Source: Opitutaceae bacterium (lineage in GTDB: Bacteria > Verrucomicrobiota > Verrucomicrobiia > Opitutales > Opitutaceae). From it: DNA of 64,000 bases. The position numbers were made by a program, and so were the translations under genes. Below the pieces are notes generated by a model. The model made no database searches. It saw nothing but the letters and a program-made list of their open reading frames with translations, and was not told the origin of the DNA. The stretch is from positions 1 to 64,000 of the forward strand of contig JADJTK010000012.1 of assembly GCA_016711225.1 (NCBI GenBank), written 5' to 3'. The first letter of the stretch is position 1; the number at the start of each line of letters is the position of its first letter. Positions 36,629 through 45,150 of this stretch are shown one piece after another.

Positions 36629-37768
36629 CTAGCCCGGGCCGCTCAGGCCGGGCCAGGGGGTGATGGCGTTGAGCGCGGGCACGACCACTCGCCGCAGTTT
36701 CAGGAAATCCAGGCTGCCGCTCTCGCGGTAGAGAATCTTGCCGTCGGCGCCGATCACCACGGTGTAGGGCAGCGCCCCGTTCCACTCGGGGTCGAACGCC
36801 TCGAGCATCTTGTATTTGTCGGCGTCGGCATATATCAGGTTGCGGGTCGAGGCGTGGTGCTTCTCCAGAAACGCCTTCACCTTCGCCGTCTGGTCGGGGT
36901 GTTCGGCGGCCACCGTGACCATCTCGAAGTCGCGGTTGCGGAAGCTCAGGTTGGTATCGATGAGCTCGTCAAACTCCGCCACGCAGGGGCCGCACCACGT
37001 CGCCCAGAAGTTCACCACGCGTACCTTGCCCGACTTGTTGGCGCGCAACTCGGCCAGAGCCGCGGCATCGGCGGGGGCGAGGGCCACCGGCTCCTTGGCC
37101 ACCTTGGCCAGCCACTCCAGGTTGCCCGCCACCTTTTCCTTCCACTTCACCGAGCAGCCGAACACCTTGGTCTTGGCCACCGCGGGTTCCTGCCCCGCCA
37201 GCAGCGCGTCGATCGCGGCGCGGGTGTCGCTGTGTTTCACGTCGGACTCGCGCTCGGAGTCGTCAATGCGGCCCTGGAACCGCAGCTTGCGGGCGGCGTC
37301 GAACACGAAGATATGGGGGGTGGCCACCGGTCCGTATTTCTCGGAGACAGCCTCGGTCGGGCCATCGTCGAGGTAAGGGAAGTTGTAGCCCTTGTGCTCG
37401 GCGCGCACCTTCATCTCCTTCAGGGTGTCGCCCAGGTCGGAGAACCCCAGTTCGTCGAGGCGCACCGCCGGGGCGTGGTTGGGATTGATCCCGACAAAAG
37501 CGACCCCGCGCGGGCCGTATTCGGCAACTAGCCGCATCAGCCTCTCCTCATAGGCCTGCGCGGTCGGGCAATGGTTACAGGTGAAAGCCACGACGAGGAC
37601 CTTGGCCGCGGCAAAGTCGGCCAGGGCGTGTTCCTTGCCGTCAACGCCGGGCAGCCGGAAATCCGGAGCCGGGGAACCAAGGGCGAGCGTGGGGTGGTCG
37701 GCGGCTCGGGCGGCGGGAGCAAGGAGCGCGGCCGCGAGCCACAGGGCTGAAAGCATGGGGGTACGCAT
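36629..37768 (-). CDS. Exported protein with two thioredoxin-like domains
   Basis: A 379-residue exported protein. The signal peptide (1-22, LSALWLAAALLAPAARA) is followed by an AhpC/TSA-Redoxin domain (about 25-195) with PDFRLPGVDGKEHAL and the pair Cys64-Cys67 (FTCNHCPTAQ). A TlpA/ResA-like domain (about 245-375) follows, with the classic WCGPC (Cys259, Cys262) and PYTVVIGADGKILY. Cys205 (KVFGCSVKW) between them could relay disulfides. It may reduce or oxidise envelope thiols. Cytochrome c maturation needs such a protein, but this gene is 6 kb from resB/ccsA and the link is only plausible. ATG 37768 is chosen for the signal peptide. Confidence 0.82.
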   Translation of the reverse strand: MRTPMLSALWLAAALLAPAARAADHPTLALGSPAPDFRLPGVDGKEHALADFAAAKVLVVAFTCNHCPTAQAYEERLMRLVAEYGPRGVAFVGINPNHAPAVRLDELGFSDLGDTLKEMKVRAEHKGYNFPYLDDGPTEAVSEKYGPVATPHIFVFDAARKLRFQGRIDDSERESDVKHSDTRAAIDALLAGQEPAVAKTKVFGCSVKWKEKVAGNLEWLAKVAKEPVALAPADAAALAELRANKSGKVRVVNFWATWCGPCVAEFDELIDTNLSFRNRDFEMVTVAAEHPDQTAKVKAFLEKHHASTRNLIYADADKYKMLEAFDPEWNGALPYTVVIGADGKILYRESGSLDFLKLRRVVVPALNAITPWPGLSGPG

Positions 37769-38142
37769 GCTCAGGGGATGCCCCGCTCCCTCCGGTCGGG
37801 CAACCGCAATGTCGCCGCCCTCCTCTGCCCACTCACCCAGTTGATGCAGCCGCAACAGGCAAAGGTGGCGCAGGCGTCCCTACCTGCGACGCTCAGTGGC
37901 GGCGACCCGACGGTAGCCTCGAGGGCCTGCCAACCTGCGCCTGCCCCCTTCGCCGCCCGTTACCAGCCCCCACGTGCCGGATGCAGCGAACGCCCGTTGC
38001 CGGCTCCCCCTCCTCCCTCTTTCGCTCGCCAGACGGAGTATTCCCGCCACTGTAGCGGCCGTTTCCGTCGCCTACCCGGCCTCACCGCCGGCTCGTGCGA
38101 TTCGTCACCGACCACCTGTCACACTTCCGCCTCCCTCCCGCC
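37769..38142. other. Divergent intergenic region between the thioredoxin-like gene and pgi
   Basis: No gene, RNA or clear promoter is recognised. It is GC-rich with short proline-codon-like runs. One CTGTAGCGG phrase near 38050 resembles the start of the window's intergenic hairpins. Confidence 0.4.
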
Positions 38143-39717
38143 ATGTCCTGGTCCCGCTTCACCTCGCTCTCCTTTCACGACGAACGCCTCGGGTTCACGC
38201 TCGACCTGAGCCGCATGAACTTCGACGTCGAGGCGCTCGCCATCCTCGAGCCCAAGTTCCAGCAGGCCTTCGACGACATGGCCATGCTCGAGCAGGGCTC
38301 CGTCGCCAACCCCGACGAACAGCGCATGGTCGGCCACTACTGGCTGCGCTCCCCCGCCCTCGCCCCCACCCCCGAGATCAAGACCGCCATCTCCGACTCC
38401 CTCATCCGCATCGAGGATTTTGCCGGGCGCGTGCACCGCGGTGAGATCACCGGCCCGAAGGGACCGTTCAAGCACGTGCTCGTCATCGGCATCGGCGGCT
38501 CCGCCCTCGGGCCCCAGTTCGTGCGCGAAGCCCTCGGCCAGCCTCAGGCCGACAAGCTCACTGTCTGGTTCTTCGACAACACCGACCCCGACGGCATGGA
38601 CAACGTCCTCGCCTCCCTCGCCGGCAAACTGCCCGAGACCCTCGCCCTCGTCATCTCCAAGTCCGGCGGAACCGTCGAGACACGCAACGGCATGCTCGAG
38701 GCTGCCGCCGCCTTCAAGGCCGCCGGCCTGCAGTATCCGCAACACTTTGTCGCCGTTACCGGCGAAGGCTCCAAGCTCGACCACGTCGCCCAAGGCGAAG
38801 GCTGGCTGGCGCGCTTCCCGATGTGGGACTGGGTGGGCGGCCGCACCAGCGTGCTCGGGCCGGTTGGGCTGTTGCCCGCCGCGCTCCAAGGTCTGGATAT
38901 CGGCGAGATGCTCAACGGCGCCGCCGCCATGGACCAGCTCACCCGCCGCCAGGAGTTGCGCGAAAATCCCGCCGCCCTGCTCGCGGCCGCCTGGTTCCTC
39001 GCCACCAAGGGCGCCGGCGAGAAGGACATGGTCATCCTCCCCTACAAGGACCGCCTGCTGCTCTTCTCCCGCTACCTCCAGCAGCTCATCATGGAGTCGA
39101 TCGGCAAGGAGCTCGACCTCGCCCACCGCGTGGTCAACCAGGGCATCGCCGTCTACGGCAACAAGGGCTCCAGCGACCAGCACGCCTACGTGCAGCAACT
39201 GCGCGAGGGAGTGAACAACTTCTTCGTTACATTCATCGAGGTGCTGCGCGACCGCGCCGGCGACTCGCTCATCGTCGAGGACGGCGGCATCACCAGCGGC
39301 GACTACCTGCAGGGCTTCTACCTCGGTACCCGCGACGCCCTCACCGAGAAGAACCGCGAGTCGCTCACCATCACCGTGCCCGACGTCTCGCCGCGCACCA
39401 TCGGCTGCCTCATCGCCCTCTACGAGCGCGCCGTGGGCCTCTACGCCACCCTGATCAACATCAACGCGTACCATCAACCCGGAGTCGAAGCCGGCAAGAA
39501 GGCCGCCGGCGTGGTGATCACGCTCAAGAAGAAGATCACCGTCGCCCTCGCGAACGACCCGGGCACGGCGTTCAATGCCGAGGCCCTGGCCGCGCGCCTG
39601 GGCGCCGATCCGGAACCGGTCTTCAAGATCCTCTCGCATTTGGCCGCCAACCCACAGTCGGGCGTCACCCGCCAGCGCGGAGCCGCCTGGCATCGGGCGA
39701 CCTTCACCAAGAGCTGA
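38143..39717 (+). CDS. pgi: Glucose-6-phosphate isomerase with C-terminal extension
   Basis: Interconverts glucose 6-phosphate and fructose 6-phosphate. The family blocks are present: IGIGGSALGPQFV, ISKSGGTVET, WVGGRTSVLGPVGLLP (signature 1 variant), QQLIMESIGKELD, NKGSSDQHAY, the catalytic Glu/His region and GVEAGKK. ATG 38143 begins the family sequence; the frame is open from GTG 38095. After the catalytic domain come about 60 extra residues (KKKITVALANDP, then AALAARLGADPEPVFKILSHL, ending in ATFTKS) that look like a small winged-helix-type unit. Total 524 residues. A strong terminator follows. Confidence 0.95.
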   Translation: MSWSRFTSLSFHDERLGFTLDLSRMNFDVEALAILEPKFQQAFDDMAMLEQGSVANPDEQRMVGHYWLRSPALAPTPEIKTAISDSLIRIEDFAGRVHRGEITGPKGPFKHVLVIGIGGSALGPQFVREALGQPQADKLTVWFFDNTDPDGMDNVLASLAGKLPETLALVISKSGGTVETRNGMLEAAAAFKAAGLQYPQHFVAVTGEGSKLDHVAQGEGWLARFPMWDWVGGRTSVLGPVGLLPAALQGLDIGEMLNGAAAMDQLTRRQELRENPAALLAAAWFLATKGAGEKDMVILPYKDRLLLFSRYLQQLIMESIGKELDLAHRVVNQGIAVYGNKGSSDQHAYVQQLREGVNNFFVTFIEVLRDRAGDSLIVEDGGITSGDYLQGFYLGTRDALTEKNRESLTITVPDVSPRTIGCLIALYERAVGLYATLININAYHQPGVEAGKKAAGVVITLKKKITVALANDPGTAFNAEALAARLGADPEPVFKILSHLAANPQSGVTRQRGAAWHRATFTKS

Positions 39718-39762
39718 ACCGGGCCGCGCCCCAATCCGGGTGCAACGGCCGCTTTCTGTTCG

Positions 39763-39789
39763 AAGGCCACCGCATCGCGGTGGCCTTTT
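39763..39789 (+). terminator. Rho-independent terminator after pgi
   Basis: Eleven-base arms aaggccaccgc and gcggtggcctt with a three-base loop, ending in four T, 46 bases after the pgi stop. Confidence 0.88.
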
Positions 39790-40088
39790 CCGCGTAGGGC
39801 CGGTCTGCTCCCGCCCCCTTCGCCCCGCCGGTCCGTAGGCCATTCTCCAACCGGGCCCCGGCAAGGGGCCGTTCAACCTGCTAGCCCAGCTGGGCAAGCG
39901 GGCGGGAGCGATCGGATGGCGGCCCGGCTGCCAGCGGGAACAACGTCAGCTCCGGATCGCGCTGGGTTTGGCAGGCGCACCGCGGTAATGGAGCGGGGAA
40001 TCGGCTCGGACGGAGCCACGCCCCCAGTCGCAAAGGTCGTGCGGTGTGGCCGACGCCCCCCGCCGTCGACGCCGGAGTTCGTTGCGGC

Positions 40089-41726
40089 TTAGCCGCGGCG
40101 GCGGCGCCAGACGGCCAAGCCAAGCGCTCCGGCCCCAAGCAGCGCGGCGTAGGTCGCCGGCTCCGGGATGGCGATCACCGCCAGGTCGCCCGAATACTCG
40201 AAGCCCGCGACGAGATACTCGCGACCGTCCGCGCTTTCGCTGGCGCCGATGTGGATGATCGACTCGATGCCCGCCAAGCCATTGGCCGGGTCGAGACCGA
40301 ATGTATTCAAGTACCCGACCTGCTGCGGAGCCGACGGATCCGCGAGATCGTAGAGAAGGATTCCATACTGCCGCTCCAGGCCGAGGGCGAGGTAGGTATG
40401 GCCGTCGTCGCCGGTGAAGACGCGCAGGGCCTCAGGTTCGGGCCCCTTGTCGGGGGAGCGGGCGTCGATGGCCCCGGCATTGGCGGCTCCGGCGTTCTCG
40501 GCGTTGAGATTGAAATGCGCCGGGTCGATCGCGAGCAGCATCTCCTCCAGGCTGCCGCTGTCATGGACCAGGGCGCCGGTATCCGCGTTGTAGACGGAAA
40601 AGCCGCGACTGCCGGCGACCACCAACTGGTCAATCTTGCCGTCGCCGTTGGTGTCGCCATCGAGGTTGGAGACGCGCAGGCGCCCCAGCGCGGCGTCGCT
40701 CTTCCACGTCGGCCCGTACTGCGCGGCCACGGCGGCCGTATCGAGCTTCGTGCCGAGGTCCTTCACGCGGGTACGATCCCCGTCGTCGCCGCGATAGTCG
40801 CCCTCGTTGGCGGTGACCACGTAGTTCGTGCCACCGGCGACGAAGCTGGCGATCGTGTCGGGCATCGGCAGGGCCTTCACCGTGTCATTGACCTGGGCGG
40901 AAGCGGTGGCGCCGGCGCCATCGCGGTCGGAGCCGTCGATCGTGATCGTGCGCAGGCCCATGTTCTCGACCGAGACCCACTGGTTGGTGCCGAGGTCGAA
41001 TTGGGCGAGACCGTTGTTCTCCTGCAAGGTCACGAAGAGACGATTGCCCACCTGCGTGGTGTACTCGGGCTCGATGTGCCGGAAGGCGTTGCCGGCCGTG
41101 AACGTATCGTTGTATCGAAGACCGGCGGTGGAGACGCCCGCGGCCAGGTGGGCGCTCTCGAAGGTGTAGGTCTGCACCTGGCTGCTCCCCAGCGCCCCGA
41201 GGTTGAGGTTCACGATGGAAATCGAACCCGGTGCGTCGGTATCGCCCCCGGAGGTGCGCTCACCCTCGTTGGTGATGAAGAGCTTCGAACCATCGGCGGA
41301 AAAGATGAGGCTGTCGGGATGATAGCCCACCTCAAGGGAGCCGAGCACGCTGCCCGTGCGATAGTCGAAGAAGGCGATCGCGCCGGCCGTAGTCCCGTTG
41401 GCCGTCGGGACGAGGCTGGCGACACCGAAGCCCCGGCCGTACGGATCGGCAGCGACGCTGCTCACATCCTTGTAGCTGCCAAGGGAACCGAAGCCCACGC
41501 TAGTCCGGGCGTTCAAAGCCGAACCGGTGAGATCATAAACCTGCACTCCGACCGCGGAAGTCGTCGAAAGCAGCGTGTGGGCATCAGCCGTATAGGAGAG
41601 GATTTCGCCGTTGCCGACGGCCCCGAGGTCGTAGGAGCCGACAAAGTCGAAGGCGGACAGCACCGAGGCCGAGGAACAGGCCGCAGCAAAGCCGAGCAGC
41701 GCCCGGCGGAGGGTGAGTGAATTCAT
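40089..41726 (-). CDS. Choice-of-anchor I protein with PEP-CTERM sorting signal
   Basis: A secreted 545-residue beta-propeller-like protein. The signal peptide ends near residue 24 (ALLGFAAACSSASVLSA). The body resembles the choice-of-anchor I family (SKLFITNEGE, HIEPEYTTQVGNRLFVTLQENN, YVVTANEGDYRGDDGD, RVFTGDDGHTYLALGLER). The end is a textbook PEP-CTERM tail: PEPATYAALLGAGALGLAVWRRRRG in pattern (motif PEP, hydrophobic helix, Arg cluster), implying exosortase sorting. The family has been linked to phosphatase- or phytase-like propellers, but no catalytic residues can be read with confidence. A Pho-box-like pair lies 60 bases upstream. ATG 41726 is chosen for the signal peptide. The 299 bases between the pgi terminator and its stop hold nothing recognisable. 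Confidence 0.88.
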   Translation of the reverse strand: MNSLTLRRALLGFAAACSSASVLSAFDFVGSYDLGAVGNGEILSYTADAHTLLSTTSAVGVQVYDLTGSALNARTSVGFGSLGSYKDVSSVAADPYGRGFGVASLVPTANGTTAGAIAFFDYRTGSVLGSLEVGYHPDSLIFSADGSKLFITNEGERTSGGDTDAPGSISIVNLNLGALGSSQVQTYTFESAHLAAGVSTAGLRYNDTFTAGNAFRHIEPEYTTQVGNRLFVTLQENNGLAQFDLGTNQWVSVENMGLRTITIDGSDRDGAGATASAQVNDTVKALPMPDTIASFVAGGTNYVVTANEGDYRGDDGDRTRVKDLGTKLDTAAVAAQYGPTWKSDAALGRLRVSNLDGDTNGDGKIDQLVVAGSRGFSVYNADTGALVHDSGSLEEMLLAIDPAHFNLNAENAGAANAGAIDARSPDKGPEPEALRVFTGDDGHTYLALGLERQYGILLYDLADPSAPQQVGYLNTFGLDPANGLAGIESIIHIGASESADGREYLVAGFEYSGDLAVIAIPEPATYAALLGAGALGLAVWRRRRG

Positions 41727-41785
41727 TATGTGGGAGGGAGCGCGGGAAAACTCGCAGGTTGTTGCGACGCCTTCGCGACCGGAGT

Positions 41786-41803
41786 GTGACAATTAGGTGA
41801 CAC
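41786..41803 (-). promoter_or_regulatory. Pho-box-like direct repeat
   Basis: On the minus strand GTGTCAC-CTAA-TTGTCAC: two seven-base repeats with a four-base A/T-rich spacer, an 11-base period. This is the layout of PhoB sites (CTGTCAT-N4-CTGTCAT), 60 bases before the start of the PEP-CTERM protein. Confidence 0.45.
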
Positions 41804-41984
41804 CGTTACCCCGTCGTTCAATTCGCCCCCACTGCACCTCCACAGCCCAAGCCCAAATCCGACTCTCGGTTGGTGCTGGATTGACACCGGTCGTCATTGC
41901 TTCCCCACACAGCGGCTCACGGGGAGGTTCGCCCTCCCCGTTGCACGATCGCTGCGCAGGCCGGCTCACGCCACCCGTCTCGAA

Positions 41985-42626
41985 TCAGGGCGCGTACTTG
42001 CGAGCACAGTCGGGGCACATGCCATGGCTGACCTTGGCCTTGCTGTGGCGATCGAGATAGCCTTCGAGCGCATCCCACACTCCGTCCTCGTCCTTGATCC
42101 TCCGGCACCACGCGCACACCGGCAGGATGCCCTCCAGCGTCTTCACCCGGCCCAGCATCTCCTGCAGTTCGTGGGTGAGTCGGTTGCGCTCTTTCACGAG
42201 CCGGTCGCGCTCGATCGCGTACCGGATCGCCCGCCGAAGCAGAACCGAGTCGAAGCGTCCCTTCACCAAATAGTCCTGCGCACCCGCAGCCAGCGCGGCG
42301 ACCGCCGTCGCCTCATGATCGAGCACCGTCTGCAAGATCACCGGAGGACATTCCCCCTCGATGGCGCGCAACTGCCGCAGCAGGTCCGGTCCCTCGCCGT
42401 CGGGCAGACGGAAATCCAACAGGACGCAATCGTAGGTCCGTCCCCGGAGGGCGGCGACGCCCGAGGCGATGTCCACCGCCACGTCGATCTCGGCCTGCCA
42501 CTCGGGCGCGAGCCGCAGCATGCGAACAATGCGCATCCGATCGACCTCGTCGTCGTCGACGACCAACAGCCGCAGAGGAACGGCGGCTCGCGCGGGCTCA
42601 ACTCCTGTAGGGATTTCCGAGGTCAT
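41985..42626 (-). CDS. Response regulator: receiver plus CxxC...CxxC tail
   Basis: A 213-residue protein. The receiver domain (about 17-137) has the acidic pocket VVDDDEVDR, the phosphoacceptor Asp in LLDFRLPDGEG and the Lys in DYLVKGRFD. A helical linker (about 140-165) leads to Cys171-x2-Cys174 (PVCAWCRRIKDEDG) and Cys204-x2-Cys207 (HGMCPDCARKY). Tails of this kind are common on bacterial receivers and PAS kinases and look like a small metal-binding ribbon, but their role is unknown. It is the last gene of a four-gene operon; its ATG overlaps the stop of the hybrid kinase (ATGA). Confidence 0.9.
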   Translation of the reverse strand: MTSEIPTGVEPARAAVPLRLLVVDDDEVDRMRIVRMLRLAPEWQAEIDVAVDIASGVAALRGRTYDCVLLDFRLPDGEGPDLLRQLRAIEGECPPVILQTVLDHEATAVAALAAGAQDYLVKGRFDSVLLRRAIRYAIERDRLVKERNRLTHELQEMLGRVKTLEGILPVCAWCRRIKDEDGVWDALEGYLDRHSKAKVSHGMCPDCARKYAP

Positions 42627-44719
42627 GGGCAGGGAGGTAGAGGCTCGCCGCCGGCCATCCCGGCGGCGAGGGTTTCCGGATGCAAGGCGGCGTGGGCACA
42701 GGCGAGGGCGGCGACAAGTTCATGCGCCCGCAGCGGCTTGGTGAGATAATCGTTCATGCCGGCGGCCAGAACTTTCTCGCGGTCACCGGCCATGGCCTCG
42801 GCCGTGAGGGCAATGATCCACGGCGACCGGGCCGTTCCCACCCGGGTGCGTATCCGCCTTGACGCCTCGAGGCCGTCGAGCCCGGGCATCTGCACATCCA
42901 TCAGGATCACCTCGGGCCGACGGGCGAGACAGGCGTCGATCGCCTCGAAACCGTCCAGCGCCGTGGTCACCGCGTAACCGAGTTTACCCAACTGCAGGCG
43001 GGCAACGCCCTGATTCACCACGCTGTCGTCCGCGACCAGAATCTGGAGGGGATGCGCGTGGGCGAAGCGGGCGTCGAAGACCGGCCGCACCGGCTCCGCC
43101 ACCACGTCGGGCGCGGGCAGTTCCCCGAGCCGCGCCAGGGTGTGCGCCACGCGATTAAAGAGCTGCTCGGGTTTCACCGGCTTGGACAACACGCCGGAGA
43201 ACAGCGCCGGGTCAGCCGTTTCCCCGGGTCCGGCGAGCAGGAAGAGCGGCAGTTTCGCCCCCGCCCGCCGGTGGCGCATGGCGGCGGCCAGTTGCAGCCC
43301 GTCCATATCGGGCAGATGCCGCTCAAGGATACCGACGTGAAAGGCCTCGCCCGCATCGAGCAGCCCCAACGCCTCCGGGCCGCTCGCCACCCCGCGTGCG
43401 CGCGCGCCCCACGCCGCCGCCTGGTCGACGATGATGCGCCGCACCGTCTCGTTGTGCACTACCACCAGAAACTGGCGACCGAACAAATCGATCGGATTCG
43501 GCTGGGCCTGCGCGCCCGCCGGCCCCGGACGGACCTCGGCCATGAAGGTGAGGGCAAACACACTGCCCTGCCCCAGGGTGCTCTCCACCCACACCCGACC
43601 GCCCATCAGCTCGACAAAGCGCTTGGTGATCGCAAGCCCCAGCCCGGTGCCTCCGAACTTCCGATTGGTCGAGGCGTCGACCTGCGAGAAGACCTTAAAG
43701 AGCCGGTCGAGCCGGTCAGGCGGAATACCGATCCCGGTATCCTTGACAGCGATGCGGACCTCGTGCCGCCCGGCGCCCACCTCCCTCGAGCCTAGGGTGA
43801 CAATCACTTCACCCCGCTCGGTGAACTTGAGGGCGTTGCCCACGAGATTGACGAGGATTTGCCGCAGGCGGACGAAATCGCCGATCAGGCAGGCGGGCAC
43901 ACCGGCCTCGATCTCGTAAGCCAGCTCGAGGTGCTTCTCATGCGCCTTGATCGCGAACAGGTCCAGGGCCTCCTCGACACAGCGTCGCAGCTCAAACGGC
44001 GCCGCCTCAATCTCGATGCTCCCGCCCTCGATCTTCGAGTAGTCGAGCACGTCGTTGATCACCGCCAACAGCGCCTCGCCGCTGGTCTGGATGGTACGCG
44101 CCCAATGCGCCTGCTCCGCGGTGAGCGTGGAGCTCAGCAAGATCTCCGTCATGCCGATCACGCCGTTCATCGGCGTGCGGATCTCGTGGCTCATCGTCGC
44201 CAAAAACAGGCTCTTCGCGGCGTTGGCCTTCTCGGCCAGACTCTTCGCGGCCTCCAACTCGGCCAGGAGGACCACGCGCTCCCGCACCAGCGCATGGCGC
44301 TGGATCGCGTGCCGGATCGTGCGGAAGAGCAGCGCGGAATCGAAGCGCCCTTTCACCAGATAGTCCTGCGCTCCCTGCGCCACCAGCGCCTCGCCCATGG
44401 CCGGGTCGTCCAGCACGGTATTGAGAATGATCGGCGGGCACTCGCCTTTGGTCGCCTCCACCTCCTTGAGCAGCTCCATCCCGTCGCCATCCGGCAGCCG
44501 GAAATCCAGCAACACACTGTCGTAGCTGCCGGCCTGCAACGCCGCCCGCCCCGTCGCCTTGTCCACCGCCTCGTCGATCACGATTCGCCAGCCCGGCACC
44601 TGCCGCAACAGGCGCGCGAGCCGCAGCCGGTCGACCTCGTCGTCGTCGATGACGAGCACGCGCAACACCGGCAGCCCTCCGCCCGCGATGTCGCCGTGCA
44701 CTGGAGCCGGGGCACTCAC
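42623..44719 (-). CDS. Hybrid histidine kinase, REC-HisKA-HATPase-REC-REC
   Basis: A 698-residue cytoplasmic kinase without membrane helices. The N-terminal receiver (about 18-140, LVIDDDEVDRL and LLDFRLPDGDG) closely resembles that of the next gene. HisKA has FLATMSHEIRTPMNGVIG; HATPase has NLVGNALKFTERGE and FGGTGLGLAITKRFVELMGG. The second receiver is degenerate: the acidic pair reads HN (VVVHNETV) and the phosphoacceptor position is Glu (GILERHLPDMDG). The third is intact (LVADDSVVNQ, LMDVQMPGLDG, DYLTKPL). Input probably comes through the N-terminal receiver, phosphorylated by the sensor kinase two genes up. The start is GTG 44719, overlapping the upstream stop (GTGA); a TTG at 44740 is the alternative. 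Confidence 0.92.
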   Translation of the reverse strand: MSAPAPVHGDIAGGGLPVLRVLVIDDDEVDRLRLARLLRQVPGWRIVIDEAVDKATGRAALQAGSYDSVLLDFRLPDGDGMELLKEVEATKGECPPIILNTVLDDPAMGEALVAQGAQDYLVKGRFDSALLFRTIRHAIQRHALVRERVVLLAELEAAKSLAEKANAAKSLFLATMSHEIRTPMNGVIGMTEILLSSTLTAEQAHWARTIQTSGEALLAVINDVLDYSKIEGGSIEIEAAPFELRRCVEEALDLFAIKAHEKHLELAYEIEAGVPACLIGDFVRLRQILVNLVGNALKFTERGEVIVTLGSREVGAGRHEVRIAVKDTGIGIPPDRLDRLFKVFSQVDASTNRKFGGTGLGLAITKRFVELMGGRVWVESTLGQGSVFALTFMAEVRPGPAGAQAQPNPIDLFGRQFLVVVHNETVRRIIVDQAAAWGARARGVASGPEALGLLDAGEAFHVGILERHLPDMDGLQLAAAMRHRRAGAKLPLFLLAGPGETADPALFSGVLSKPVKPEQLFNRVAHTLARLGELPAPDVVAEPVRPVFDARFAHAHPLQILVADDSVVNQGVARLQLGKLGYAVTTALDGFEAIDACLARRPEVILMDVQMPGLDGLEASRRIRTRVGTARSPWIIALTAEAMAGDREKVLAAGMNDYLTKPLRAHELVAALACAHAALHPETLAAGMAGGEPLPPCP

Positions 44720-45150
44720 GGTAGTTCCACAACCCTCCAATAGTGGTCGAGCATCTCGACCGCGCCGAGAAACCCGCGGCCGGCATCGGCCTTCACGATG
44801 AACCCCGCGACATTGGCCGAGTAGGCCTTGGCCCGGTCCTCGTCGGATTTCGAGGTAGTGAGCACGAACACGATGGCCGTGCGCAGCGCGGGGTCCTGGC
44901 GCACCGTTTGCAGAAACTCGAAGCCGTTCATCCGCGGCATGTTCAGGTCGAGCAGAATGATGTAGGGCGCCGGCAACGCCACGCGCCCTCCCTCCCCGCG
45001 CAGAATCTGCAGGGCTTCAAGGCCGTCCTTGGCACAGACGAGTTCATTGGCGACCTTGTGCTGCCGGAAACCGCGCTGGATCGCCATGAGGTCGACTTCG
45101 TCGTCTTCGACCACCAGGACCGTAACCACGCGTTTAGGATTGGGATTCAT
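44716..45150 (-). CDS. Single-domain response regulator, Rcp1/CheY-like
   Basis: A 144-residue receiver only. The pocket is LVVEDDEVDLMAIQRGF, the phosphoacceptor is in IILLDLNMPRMNGFEFL and the switch region is FVLTTSKSDEDRAKAYSANVAGFIVKAD. The wording matches Rcp1-type regulators, which partner phytochrome-like PAS/GAF kinases, and such a kinase is encoded just upstream. ATG 45150 lies inside the kinase gene (17-base overlap), and the stop overlaps the following hybrid kinase. It probably carries phosphate from the sensor kinase to the hybrid kinase. The frame extends upstream without family sequence. Confidence 0.92.
   Translation of the reverse strand: MNPNPKRVVTVLVVEDDEVDLMAIQRGFRQHKVANELVCAKDGLEALQILRGEGGRVALPAPYIILLDLNMPRMNGFEFLQTVRQDPALRTAIVFVLTTSKSDEDRAKAYSANVAGFIVKADAGRGFLGAVEMLDHYWRVVELP

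Noticed and set aside
38119..39897. 592-codon minus-strand open frame opposite pgi
   Set aside because: Antisense shadow of pgi with no recognisable domain.
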